64,000 nt of DNA from Persicitalea jodogahamensis (GTDB lineage: Bacteria; Bacteroidota; Bacteroidia; Cytophagales; Spirosomataceae). Location: positions 62,001 through 126,000 of the forward strand of contig NZ_BMXF01000004.1 of NCBI RefSeq assembly GCF_014651615.1, written 5' to 3'. Below the pieces are notes generated by a model. The model was not told the DNA's origin. It searched no databases and worked only from the letters and a program-made list of their open reading frames with translations. Below, piece after piece: positions 28,491 through 36,637 of this stretch. Position numbers and translations under genes: made by a program. Numbering within the stretch: the stretch's first letter is position 1; every line of letters starts with the position of its first letter.

Positions 28491-28501
28491 ATGTTCTTTG
28501 A

Positions 28502-28885
28502 TCAAAATGCCTGAAAGGCCCGATTCCTGGATAAGCTGGCCATAATTTTGCCAACTACTTCTTTGGAGGCATTGCCTTTGAGCAGGTAATCCAGGGAACC
28601 GTACTCCATGGCGCTGATTGCCACACCCAAATCTTCATATCCGGTGCAGAAAATCACGCCGATTCCCGGGTTATACCCTTTGATTTGTTGCAGCACATCT
28701 AAGCCGTCTTCGCTGCCCAGCTGGAAATCCAGAAAAACCAGATCGGGGTTTGAAGTGATTTCGGCACTGGCCAATTCCCCAGACTCAAAAGTCTTGATGT
28801 TGGCATATCCCATTTCATTGAGGTGCTGAGTAAGTATGGCAGTCCAGAAGGGATCGTCGTCAATAATAAAGATTAATTTGTCCAT
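28502..28885 (-). CDS. Single-domain response regulator
   Basis: A receiver of 127 residues with no output domain. Acidic D10-D11 in IIDDDPF and phospho-acceptor D53 in LVFLDFQLG are present; the switch Thr is in VIFCTGYED and the Lys in YLLKGN. Starts at 28885 or 28897 are both possible. It resembles the receiver of the nearby sigma-54 regulator (DDPFWTAIL against DDPWYSRIL). It may be an intermediate or a phosphate sink for the hybrid kinase encoded upstream. Its gene has its own sigma-54-like promoter and palindrome, so it is probably induced by that regulator. Confidence 0.9.
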   Translation of the reverse strand: MDKLIFIIDDDPFWTAILTQHLNEMGYANIKTFESGELASAEITSNPDLVFLDFQLGSEDGLDVLQQIKGYNPGIGVIFCTGYEDLGVAISAMEYGSLDYLLKGNASKEVVGKIMASLSRNRAFQAF

Positions 28886-28922
28886 GAGAGATTTCATAAT
28901 TATTTATGTTTATCTCTTATGG

Positions 28923-28938
28923 TACAATTGGAGTGCCA
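28923..28938 (-). promoter_or_regulatory. Sigma-54-like promoter (-24/-12) of the lone receiver gene
   Basis: Read on the minus strand this is TGGCACTCCAATTGTA, against the sigma-54 consensus TGGCAC-N5-TTGCA: perfect -24, one mismatch at -12, correct spacing. The receiver start codon is 26-41 nt further on. A TTCCA-N5-TGGAA palindrome lies 80 bp upstream. Confidence 0.7.
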
Positions 28939-29010
28939 CAACTGAAAAGCCCCATTTCAGGCACGTGAGGCATGATTTTGGCCAGGAGTGTTTCCAACAA
29001 TAAGACGTTT

Positions 29011-29025
29011 TTCCATTTTTTGGAA
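29011..29025. promoter_or_regulatory. TTCCA-N5-TGGAA palindrome (candidate activator site 1)
   Basis: TTCCATTTTTTGGAA, extending to six-base arms (TTTCCA/TGGAAA). It lies in the gap between the hybrid kinase and the lone receiver, about 80 bp upstream of the -24 element, a normal position for a sigma-54 enhancer site. Confidence 0.65.
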
Positions 29026-29058
29026 AGTCGCATTCAAGACCAAGCCGGGCCATGAAAG

Positions 29059-32000
29059 CTAGCGTTCCCGAAGTTTCTGAACTATATCCGATAGAGTGGC
29101 TTCAAGATAGTGCAGTCGTTTCCCAAGTTCCTGGAAGGATTCACTGTGTTCATCGAATTTCTCCAATTCCCGGATTTTTTCTTTCAGACTTGTTATTTCC
29201 ATCGTATCGACGGAAGGCTTCAGCCGGTGAGCCACTTTACGGATGGTCTCGTAATCCTGTTTTTCGAAAGCTGCCTTGAGTTCAGTTAGCGATAATTGGG
29301 ACTGATCGATAAACAGGTTGATCATTTTATTGATGAAGTCCTGGTTGCCGTTGGCAATGCTGTTGAGTTTGTTCAAACTGAACAGCTCTTTGGTAGGTGC
29401 CGGAATGTCAACGGGCAGGGGCAGGGAATTGTCGCTGCCCAGCCAACGGGAAATCACTTGAATGAATTGATTTTCTTCAAACGGCTTGGAAAGGTAGTCG
29501 CTCATGCCGCTGGCAATGAAGCGGGTATCGTCACCTTTGATGGCGTAGGCGGTAAGCGCGATGATGGGAATCTCCTTGCTGATGGTGTCCCGAATGATTC
29601 GGGTCGCTTCAATTCCATCCATCACCGGCATCTGTACATCCATAAGTACCAGGTCGATGGGCTCACGACGCAGCAGTCCGATCGCACCGGAACCATTGCC
29701 TGCCTCAAACGTTTCCGCACCGTAGTTGGTCAGGAGGGTAGCTGCTACCAACCGGTTCATTTCGTTATCATCGACAATCAGGATTCTCTTTTTGGCAAGT
29801 ATGGCGGTGTTAATCAAAGGGGCATCCCGTACAGGCAGGTCGGTGCTTTTTCCTTTCTGCATGGTGATTATGAACGAAATCGTGGTGCCCAGGTTTTTCT
29901 TGCTTTGCACTTCGATTTTGCCGTCCATGAGCTCGACCAACTCCTTGAAAATACTCATGCCCAGACCTGTGCCACCGTATCTCCGGGTGATGGAGCTATC
30001 TTCCTGAATGAATTTCTGAAAGAGGTTCTGAACAAACTCCTCTTCCATACCTATGCCGGTATCAGCTACGGATATACGCACGGTCTGGTGTGTGTCCGTA
30101 TCCTCAACTACCAGGCAGGAAAGGTCAACGCTCCCTTTTTCAGTAAATTTAATAGCATTGGATATCAGATTGAGCAAGATCTGATTCATGCGGTAGGGAT
30201 CCCCAATCAGCACGGGCGAAAGCCTTTTGTCACAATGGGAGTTGGTGAATGCAAGGCCCTTTTCTTCGGCTTTATGCATCATAACGTGCATGGCACGGCC
30301 CACGATCATTTTGGGTTCGAATCCGATCTTTTCGAGAGAGAGCTTGCCCGCTTCGATTTTGGACAGGTCCAGAATGTCGTTGATTATCACCAACAGGTTT
30401 TCAGCGGCGGAATTGATTGTATTGAGGTAAAATTTCTGGTCGGAGCTTAGTGAAGTTTTGCCCAGTTGGTTACTCATCCCCATAATGGCGTTCATGGGGG
30501 TTCGGATTTCATGGCTCATGTTGGCCAGAAACAATTCTTTGGCCCTGGTGGAAGCTTCGGCGTTGTTTTTGGCAACAGTCAGGTCCCTTTGCAGGTTTTT
30601 CTGCTCGGTGATATCCAGGTGAATGCCAATCGTGCCAGTCAGGACTCCCTTGTCGTTAAAGTTGGGGGCCTCGCTGACAAACCACCAACGAGGTTCACCG
30701 GCTTTGTTTTTAACCGTGAGTTCAAAAGTCCGGATGGCTTCATTTCCTGCTTCGCCGACAGCTTCTTCGAGATCGAAAATTTCGGATTTATTTCTGCCCA
30801 ACAGCTCTTTAACCGAGTAGCCAGACATGAGGCAAAAACTCTGGTTGGCAAAAAGTACCTTCTTCCGGCTATCGCTTTCCACCAGTCCCAAATTCATGTT
30901 GGTGATGATATTCCGGTATTTTTCCTCCTGCCGCTGTAACTGCAACGCCCGCTCCCGGCGCTCGTTGACATTGAGGAGCATCTGAGCAAAAAGAAACAAT
31001 AGTTTTTTTTCTTTTTCGTCGTATTGATGTGTTGTTCTGACGGAGTCGAAACCTACAAAACCGATCAGTTTGCCATCGCGAAGCATAGGTAGCGTGATCA
31101 GGCTTTTGATATTTTGCTGTTCAAGTAGCTGGCGTAGGGATTCCGGTCCACTATCGGGCAGATCCTCGACGTCGTCAACGTAAAATGGATTCCCCTTTTT
31201 ATGGACTTCTAGCCAATCAGGCAGAAAAGACAGAGGAACGTTCTGCAGATTTTCAATTTCGGGAGTAATTCCCTCTCCGCACCATTCGTACAGGTTAGAG
31301 GTAGTATTTTCTATAAAATCATAGTCGAAAATGTAGGCCCGGTCTGCCTTGACAAACTCGCCGAGTTCCTGCAATGATTTTTGGACAACCGGAGCAACGC
31401 GATCAAGATCGATATTTATGTAGGCCGCCGAAACATCAATCAGGATATTCTGAAGCTCCACTTCGTGCCTGATGGTTGATTCTGCTTCTTTCCGTTCAGT
31501 AATATCGCGGATGATCCCGTCCATCCTGACGGGCTGACCGGAGTCATAGATGATGCGTCCGCTGTGGCTGACCCATCTGAGAGAACCGTCGGGTGCCAAA
31601 AACCGGTACTCCTGGCTGTAAGAACCATGCTTGGCTAAGTGATCCTTTATTAAATAAATAGATTCCGAATCTCCGACATAAACGAACTTTTCCCACCAGT
31701 CTTTTTGAATCGGGTCGGTACCTGCCAAAGTACCAAACAGGTTTTCGGCCGAAGGAGAAACGAACAGCAAATCGGAATCCTGCCAATTGTAAGACCAGAC
31801 GATGTCTGACATTTCATCAAATATGCTTTCCAGCCTCTCCTTGGTATCCAGCAATTCCTCTTCGGCCTTTTTTTGGCGTGTCAGGTCGGTGTGGGTTCCG
31901 ATTATTTTCAATGGTTTACCCTGGCTGTCTTTTTCGATTACCACTCCACGGTCCAACACCCACCTGACCCCTCCGTCTTCGTGCCGCAATCGGTATTCCA

Positions 32001-33426
32001 GCAAATGGAAATCAATTTCGCCCTGTTTATATTTCCGGTCGTTCTCAATGAGCAAATGAAGATCCTCTTCAAGTACCCGCGACCACCAGGTCTGCTCGAC
32101 CGGTATTTTTTCATCGATAGAAATGCCGAGCAAGCTGAGGTTGCTATTCGAGAAAGTAGTTTTACCAGCCAGAAAATCATGTTCCCAGACATTATCACCG
32201 ATTTTTTCAAGCATTAGCCGGAAGCGGCTTTCAAAATCACTGAGTTTCTTTTGCGTTTCTTTGGCTGCCGTAATGTCTTCGATCATCGTAAAGTACTGCG
32301 CAACCCTGCCGTCATGGTCAAACAGGGCTTGTCCGGAGCAGCGGCTCCAAAACCAGCTTCCGTTTTTACGATAATGAATGATTTCGACGCTAAATTTCTT
32401 GCCGGCAAGAAATGGCTCTAGCATCCCGGTTTTAGCCGATTGCTTGTCAGAGAGGGGGCCCTGGCCAATTTCTGGGGGGGTACGTCCGATTATTTCATCG
32501 TGATTGTAGCCGGTCAGCTCACAATAGCTGTCGTTAACCCAGGTGATGACCCCTTTGGCATCCGTGAAAACTACGCCGTTGGCGTTGGCGCTGGCTACCA
32601 GGGAGAGTAGTTCAATTTTATTTTCGTTTTCCTTTTGTTTGGTGATGTCCCTGCCATAGATGTTAAAGTAGGAAGTTTCGGGAAGGGGAATCGCAACGAA
32701 TGAGTAGAGAATGCTGCCTACTTTCACTTCAAAAGCCTGCCGCCCGGCGTGCATGTCCAATTGCTTGGCCTTCCTTTTCCAAAACTCATCGCTCTGAAGG
32801 AGCTGTTCATCCAGAACGAAATCTCTGAGTTTTTCCGCTACCGGGTTAAGTGAGAGCATATTGCCCTCGGCGTCAAGCCGTATAAGGGGGTCGGGGTTCT
32901 GCATCGGGAAGAGGGCAATCTTGCTGATTTCTTCCGCCGCCAACTTTAATTCGGTTTTCTGCTTACCAACGGTTTTGAGCAACTGGCGCAGCTCGTCGTT
33001 AGTGATTTCCTGGTTTTTGAGCACGTGCAGCAAATCCAGCATCGAGTCGTGATGTGCGAAATCCTGAACGTTCAATCCATTTTCAGAAACCTCCTGCATG
33101 GAGTCAAACCAAGGCGAGCCTATGAAAAGCAATGCTTCGGACTCGTCGATACACTCAAATTGCCCTCTTAGTATGGTATTGTTTGAATTCGAACATTCGA
33201 GGATGACCAGCTGGTTACAGAGGGAAAGAAGAGATGGGTAGTCGTTTGCTGCTATTAGAGGACGATTGATCCTGAAACGATCGAAGAATTTATTGCCGAC
33301 GCTGCCCGGATATAGTTTTTCCAGCGTGGGGCCGCAGGAATCTACCCGGAGAGAGGTATCGATCAGTAGATGAAATGGAAAAATCCGATTAAACTGATCA
33401 GTGCCAAAGCAGAATTGCGTTTCCAA
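29059..33426 (-). CDS. HNOBA-containing multi-PAS hybrid sensor histidine kinase with Hpt domain
   Basis: A 1455-residue soluble kinase with no membrane segment. Residues about 14-130 match an HNOBA (H-NOX-associated) domain: FPFHLLIDTSLRV, LRGQFECI, LLFIGSPWFDSM and DFAHHDSMLDLL. A coiled coil covers about 130-170. Three or four PAS domains (about 172-660), a GAF domain (about 665-830) and one more PAS (about 840-960) follow. HisKA has H972 in NMSHEIRTPMNA, then HATPase, a receiver with D1263 in LVLMDVQMPVMDG, and an Hpt with H1400 in AHRLKPS. So phosphate can pass His-Asp-His to a separate regulator. The gene starts 6 nt after the H-NOX stop, so the H-NOX is almost surely its sensor. Confidence 0.95.
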   Translation of the reverse strand: METQFCFGTDQFNRIFPFHLLIDTSLRVDSCGPTLEKLYPGSVGNKFFDRFRINRPLIAANDYPSLLSLCNQLVILECSNSNNTILRGQFECIDESEALLFIGSPWFDSMQEVSENGLNVQDFAHHDSMLDLLHVLKNQEITNDELRQLLKTVGKQKTELKLAAEEISKIALFPMQNPDPLIRLDAEGNMLSLNPVAEKLRDFVLDEQLLQSDEFWKRKAKQLDMHAGRQAFEVKVGSILYSFVAIPLPETSYFNIYGRDITKQKENENKIELLSLVASANANGVVFTDAKGVITWVNDSYCELTGYNHDEIIGRTPPEIGQGPLSDKQSAKTGMLEPFLAGKKFSVEIIHYRKNGSWFWSRCSGQALFDHDGRVAQYFTMIEDITAAKETQKKLSDFESRFRLMLEKIGDNVWEHDFLAGKTTFSNSNLSLLGISIDEKIPVEQTWWSRVLEEDLHLLIENDRKYKQGEIDFHLLEYRLRHEDGGVRWVLDRGVVIEKDSQGKPLKIIGTHTDLTRQKKAEEELLDTKERLESIFDEMSDIVWSYNWQDSDLLFVSPSAENLFGTLAGTDPIQKDWWEKFVYVGDSESIYLIKDHLAKHGSYSQEYRFLAPDGSLRWVSHSGRIIYDSGQPVRMDGIIRDITERKEAESTIRHEVELQNILIDVSAAYINIDLDRVAPVVQKSLQELGEFVKADRAYIFDYDFIENTTSNLYEWCGEGITPEIENLQNVPLSFLPDWLEVHKKGNPFYVDDVEDLPDSGPESLRQLLEQQNIKSLITLPMLRDGKLIGFVGFDSVRTTHQYDEKEKKLLFLFAQMLLNVNERRERALQLQRQEEKYRNIITNMNLGLVESDSRKKVLFANQSFCLMSGYSVKELLGRNKSEIFDLEEAVGEAGNEAIRTFELTVKNKAGEPRWWFVSEAPNFNDKGVLTGTIGIHLDITEQKNLQRDLTVAKNNAEASTRAKELFLANMSHEIRTPMNAIMGMSNQLGKTSLSSDQKFYLNTINSAAENLLVIINDILDLSKIEAGKLSLEKIGFEPKMIVGRAMHVMMHKAEEKGLAFTNSHCDKRLSPVLIGDPYRMNQILLNLISNAIKFTEKGSVDLSCLVVEDTDTHQTVRISVADTGIGMEEEFVQNLFQKFIQEDSSITRRYGGTGLGMSIFKELVELMDGKIEVQSKKNLGTTISFIITMQKGKSTDLPVRDAPLINTAILAKKRILIVDDNEMNRLVAATLLTNYGAETFEAGNGSGAIGLLRREPIDLVLMDVQMPVMDGIEATRIIRDTISKEIPIIALTAYAIKGDDTRFIASGMSDYLSKPFEENQFIQVISRWLGSDNSLPLPVDIPAPTKELFSLNKLNSIANGNQDFINKMINLFIDQSQLSLTELKAAFEKQDYETIRKVAHRLKPSVDTMEITSLKEKIRELEKFDEHSESFQELGKRLHYLEATLSDIVQKLRER

Positions 33427-33432
33427 AATTGA

Positions 33433-33975
33433 TTACCATTTTAATTTAAATACTTCGTGCGAATCACCCTTGTTTCGGGTTTGAAGGAGTTCGACCTCCA
33501 CCTTTGTGTCAAACATTTTTCCCAGTCCGAATAACAAGCCCCGGACGAATTCCTGTAACCCCTCCCGCTTGGAAAAATAATGTACATGCAGGCTGTTATC
33601 CGTCACATGGCTCACCTTGAATTCCGGTGGAGTAAGTTTGGGATATATCAACATGATACGATTGTGAAAGGTGGGTAGGTTGATCATGAATTCCCGAAGT
33701 GAACTACCTCCCGCCTCCATTAGCCCCGTATACTTTTCCTTACCGGTTTTGAGTATCCACCATTCTCCAAAGGCCTGCAATACATCAGACAGGGTCAGCT
33801 CCGTCACTTCGCTCACTGCTATGGCGAGTTTGAAAGTGATCTCGTCATCATAAATTTCGTGGCTAAGGAAAAAATCGGTTTTCACACCGCTGCGCTCCAA
33901 CACCTCGTCCCATTTTTCATCCCCAAAATTGGCCTTGACCAACTCCTCAATCGATTTATTTATGATTCCGTACAT
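33433..33975 (-). CDS. H-NOX haem nitric-oxide sensor
   Basis: A 180-residue stand-alone H-NOX (haem NO-binding) protein, the usual length. H104 in LPTFHNRIML is the proximal haem ligand. Y133-x-S135-x-R137 in HYFSKREG is the conserved motif that holds the haem propionates. The N-terminal MYGIINKSIEELV and P117/P118 (TPPEF) are also family features. It should bind NO, and possibly CO, through ferrous haem in the cytoplasm and change the activity of the adjacent kinase. The lack of a clear distal-pocket Tyr suggests an NO rather than an O2 sensor, but this needs a model. First gene of a two-gene operon with the kinase. Confidence 0.95.
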   Translation of the reverse strand: MYGIINKSIEELVKANFGDEKWDEVLERSGVKTDFFLSHEIYDDEITFKLAIAVSEVTELTLSDVLQAFGEWWILKTGKEKYTGLMEAGGSSLREFMINLPTFHNRIMLIYPKLTPPEFKVSHVTDNSLHVHYFSKREGLQEFVRGLLFGLGKMFDTKVEVELLQTRNKGDSHEVFKLKW

Positions 33976-34010
33976 GAACTGATAAGTGTATAGTGAGATT
34001 AATCTGAACA

Positions 34011-34028
34011 GAACATCAAAAGATGTTC
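34011..34028. repeat. 7-bp inverted repeat in the H-NOX leader
   Basis: GAACATC-AAAA-GATGTTC, perfect arms, 36 nt upstream of the H-NOX ATG. It could be an operator or a small leader hairpin. Confidence 0.45.
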
Positions 34029-34094
34029 CTCAGCTTCACACACTTACCAATTCCTTGGCTTGTAATACTTTAAGTTTTCCTATAAAAAATAGTA

Positions 34095-34109
34095 TTCCAA
34101 AATCTGGAT
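34095..34109. promoter_or_regulatory. Imperfect TTCCA-N5-TGGAT palindrome (candidate activator site 2a)
   Basis: TTCCAAAATCTGGAT differs from the perfect site by the last base. Its spacer AAATC is identical to that of site 3. It lies 20 bp (two helical turns) from site 2b, upstream of the H-NOX gene. Confidence 0.5.
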
Positions 34110-34114
34110 TGTTT

Positions 34115-34129
34115 TTCCATATTTTGGAA
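34115..34129. promoter_or_regulatory. TTCCA-N5-TGGAA palindrome (candidate activator site 2b)
   Basis: TTCCATATTTTGGAA, extending to seven-base arms (TTTTCCA/TGGAAAA). It is in the gap between the sigma-54 regulator and H-NOX, about 140 bp upstream of the H-NOX ATG. I find no good -24/-12 pair below it; the nearest, TGGTAAGTGTG, lacks a -12. Confidence 0.6.
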
Positions 34130-34137
34130 AATGGATT

Positions 34138-35484
34138 TTAGGCAATCTCTCCGTCCTGTATCATTTTGTAGATGGTACTTTTACCAATATCCAATGCTTG
34201 GGCTGTCGCGACCACATCGTTGTTATTCTTCTCCAGATAATGCTTGATAATGTCACATGTATGCTGCCGCAGAGTCTTGGCCTGCAGGAAATTCATGTTT
34301 TCGGGTCGGGATGACATAAAGGTGATATCATCTGCATTGATTTCACCGTTATCACACATTACGGCTGCCAAGTCCACGACAGCCTTTAACTCCCGAACAT
34401 TACCTGGGAAATAGTAACCCATGAGCTTCTTCTTGGCCTCGGGCGTCAGGCTGATACTTTTTAGTTTATTATCCTCCACAAATTGATCCACAAAATGCTT
34501 GGCAAGAATAATAACGTCATTGCCGCGGTCACGCAGGGGCGGCAACTCTATGGGCAGGCCCAGAAGCCGGTAAAACAGATCCTCCCGAAAGTTTCCGTTT
34601 GCTACTTCGTCAGCCAGGTTTTTGTGGGTAGCCACAATTACGCGCACATCCAGACTTACCCGCTCATTACCACCAACCCGCACTACTTCCCGCTCCTGCA
34701 GTATCCGCAGTAGTTTGGTTTGCAGCGTAAGATTGAGCTCGGCTATTTCATCCAAAAAGATGGTCCCTCCGTTCGCATCCTCAAACTTACCAACTTTTCG
34801 TGTAACCGCACCAGTAAAAGCCCCTTTTTCGTGTCCGAACAATTCACTTTCAATAAGATCGGAAGGAATGGCGCCCATATTGACGGCTACAAAGTTCTTT
34901 TTCCTACGGTCAGAATTGTAATGAATGGCCTTAGCCACGACCTCCTTTCCCGTACCTGTTTCACCCGTAATGGATACGTTTATGTTGGTCTTGATGGCTT
35001 TTTCCATCATTGAGAATACCTTCTTCAGGGCGTTGCTTTGCCCAATGATTGTTTTCTCAAAAGTGAATTTTTGGCCAAGTTCCTCCCTGAGTTGCTCCAC
35101 TTCCTTCCTCAGGGACTGGTTCTCCCTGATCCGTATGATGCTTTTCCACAGAAGGTCTTTGGTATTGTCATCCTTTACCAGGTAATCATTCACCCCTTTT
35201 TTCAGCAGGTCAACAGCCACCGAAATATTCTCCTGAGAACTAATGACTATGACGGGAAGTCCGGGATTGACTTCCTTTATTTTATCGTATAGCGCAGCGC
35301 CTGACATGTCGGGCAACGACAAATCAAGCGTGATTAGGTCAGGCTGCAGATGGAGGTTGGCCAGAAAATCCTTTGCCGAATCGAATAGGGTAATCTTATA
35401 GTCTGGATTCAGACTAAGGTGATATTCAAGAATCCTGGAATACCAGGGATCATCCTCTACAATAACTATATGATATCCAGCCAT
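34138..35484 (-). CDS. Sigma-54-dependent response regulator (NtrC type)
   Basis: A 448-residue regulator with all three NtrC modules. The receiver (1-120) has D10-D11 and phospho-acceptor D54 in ITLDLSLPD. The AAA+ domain (about 143-375) has Walker A GETGTGKE (174-181), the sigma-54 contact loop GAFTGA (221-226) and Walker B TIFLDEI. A Fis-type helix-turn-helix is at about 405-445 (VVATAQALDIGKSTIYKMI). When phosphorylated it should form a ring on enhancer DNA and open sigma-54 promoters. Adjacent palindromes on both sides and the H-NOX/kinase operon downstream point to a single phosphorelay. A TATCTTTG box 20 nt upstream suggests constitutive expression. Confidence 0.96.
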   Translation of the reverse strand: MAGYHIVIVEDDPWYSRILEYHLSLNPDYKITLFDSAKDFLANLHLQPDLITLDLSLPDMSGAALYDKIKEVNPGLPVIVISSQENISVAVDLLKKGVNDYLVKDDNTKDLLWKSIIRIRENQSLRKEVEQLREELGQKFTFEKTIIGQSNALKKVFSMMEKAIKTNINVSITGETGTGKEVVAKAIHYNSDRRKKNFVAVNMGAIPSDLIESELFGHEKGAFTGAVTRKVGKFEDANGGTIFLDEIAELNLTLQTKLLRILQEREVVRVGGNERVSLDVRVIVATHKNLADEVANGNFREDLFYRLLGLPIELPPLRDRGNDVIILAKHFVDQFVEDNKLKSISLTPEAKKKLMGYYFPGNVRELKAVVDLAAVMCDNGEINADDITFMSSRPENMNFLQAKTLRQHTCDIIKHYLEKNNNDVVATAQALDIGKSTIYKMIQDGEIA

Positions 35485-35503
35485 ACGTGATTAATCTACG
35501 GGA

Positions 35504-35511
35504 CAAAGATA
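35504..35511 (-). promoter_or_regulatory. Candidate -7 box (TATCTTTG) of the sigma-54 regulator gene
   Basis: Minus-strand TATCTTTG fits TAnnTTTG, with a TTTA about 19 nt further upstream as a possible -33. It lies 20 nt from the regulator ATG. Confidence 0.5.
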
Positions 35512-35582
35512 GAAAGCGGAATATTATAAATATGTGTAAGTTACTAAATACGTATTCAAGGCTGTACGATTATGGGAATTTT

Positions 35583-35597
35583 TTCCAAAATCTGGAA
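35583..35597. promoter_or_regulatory. TTCCA-N5-TGGAA palindrome (candidate activator site 3)
   Basis: TTCCAAAATCTGGAA, perfect five-base arms, in the gap between the sigma-54 regulator and the divergent glycan operon. It lies 61 bp upstream of the candidate -24 element of that operon. Confidence 0.65.
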
Positions 35598-35650
35598 TTA
35601 AATTGAAATTAATTTTTATTAAAACACTGATAGTGAGAACGATAGTTATT

Positions 35651-35666
35651 TGGTATTTAAATTGTA
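35651..35666 (+). promoter_or_regulatory. Sigma-54-like promoter of the glycan operon
   Basis: TGGTATTTAAATTGTA has the -24 GG and -12 GT at the 10-nt spacing of sigma-54 promoters and shares TGG and ATTGTA with the stronger element at 28923-28938. It lies 82 nt upstream of the GT2 ATG. The -24 half is degenerate (TGGTAT). Confidence 0.5.
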
Positions 35667-35748
35667 ATTCTTTTGTCAAGTAACCAAGCATATCAAGTTA
35701 TCATACAAATTATTCTCATTTAATTTACTCCCAGATACCTCAATCACC

Positions 35749-36600
35749 ATGCCTTACTCCACTTCTACTCTCTTCCCAGGTCAGACCCAAACTATTACGA
35801 TTGAAAAATATGCCATCATTGTCCCCTGTTACAATGAGGAAAAAAGACTTCCCTATCGTAAATTTCTTGACTTTGCGGTGAAGCATCCGGAGGTACTGGT
35901 ATGTTTTGTAAATGACGGCAGTCGTGATAAGACGCTGCCCCTGTTACGCGGACTTCAGGTTGAGTCACCCCAGAACATCTGCGTGTATAACATGAAGCAG
36001 AATGGTGGCAAGTCGGCCGCCGTGCGGGAAGGGATGCTTTACGTTCACGAAAATTTCCAGATTCCGCTTTTGGGCTTTCTGGATGCCGACCTGGCCACGA
36101 CTCCCGAAGAATGGCTGCAAATGGCTAAATACAAAGAGCAGTACCCGCGTTTTGGCGCGGTGGTAGGCAGCCGGATTCCGAGGCTCGGTGCGGCCATCAA
36201 CCGGGGCGATAGTCGTTCATTTGTAAGCGCTATCATCAAAATGATTATTCGCCGCATTCTGAAAGCCAATTTTCAGGATACCCAGTGTGGCGCCAAAATA
36301 TTTCACCGCAGTCTGGTGCCATTCCTTTTTAATCAGGCCTTTATGACACCCTGGTTATTTGACGTGGAGATATTCCTCCGTTTGCAGAAGAAATTCGGAA
36401 AGACGACCTTGCAGAAGGGAGTTCTGGAATTTCCACTGATGCAATGGGATGAAGTAGGTGACTCAAGACTCAAATTGAAGGACACCATCAAGATTCCGCT
36501 TCAGTTGACCAGACTGTATTACAAGTACCATCTGGAAGGCAAATTCAGCCGTCCTGCCACCATGAATTTTGATTCGCCCAAGAAGATGGTGGTGGGCTGA
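35749..36600 (+). CDS. Family 2 glycosyltransferase (dolichyl-phosphate glucosyltransferase-like)
   Basis: A 283-residue GT-A enzyme. The donor-binding start IIVPCYNEEKRLP (about 24-36), FVNDGSRDKT (about 55-64), NGGKSAAVREGM and the DAD motif in GFLDADLATTP give the metal and nucleotide site. No membrane helices are clear. The layout is that of ALG5/DPM1-like enzymes that load a sugar on polyprenyl phosphate at the inner face of the membrane, a fitting partner for the GT-C-like protein and GtrA flippase encoded downstream. First gene of a tight six-gene operon, behind a sigma-54-like promoter. Confidence 0.93.
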   Translation: MPYSTSTLFPGQTQTITIEKYAIIVPCYNEEKRLPYRKFLDFAVKHPEVLVCFVNDGSRDKTLPLLRGLQVESPQNICVYNMKQNGGKSAAVREGMLYVHENFQIPLLGFLDADLATTPEEWLQMAKYKEQYPRFGAVVGSRIPRLGAAINRGDSRSFVSAIIKMIIRRILKANFQDTQCGAKIFHRSLVPFLFNQAFMTPWLFDVEIFLRLQKKFGKTTLQKGVLEFPLMQWDEVGDSRLKLKDTIKIPLQLTRLYYKYHLEGKFSRPATMNFDSPKKMVVG

Positions 36601-36637
36601 TTCAACTCCGGCTTATATTTGCCCACAAAAATTCAAA

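Noticed and set aside
29296-30450. 384-codon plus-strand frame inside the hybrid kinase
   Set aside because: Antisense to the HisKA/HATPase/receiver region; its length reflects codon bias of the real gene.
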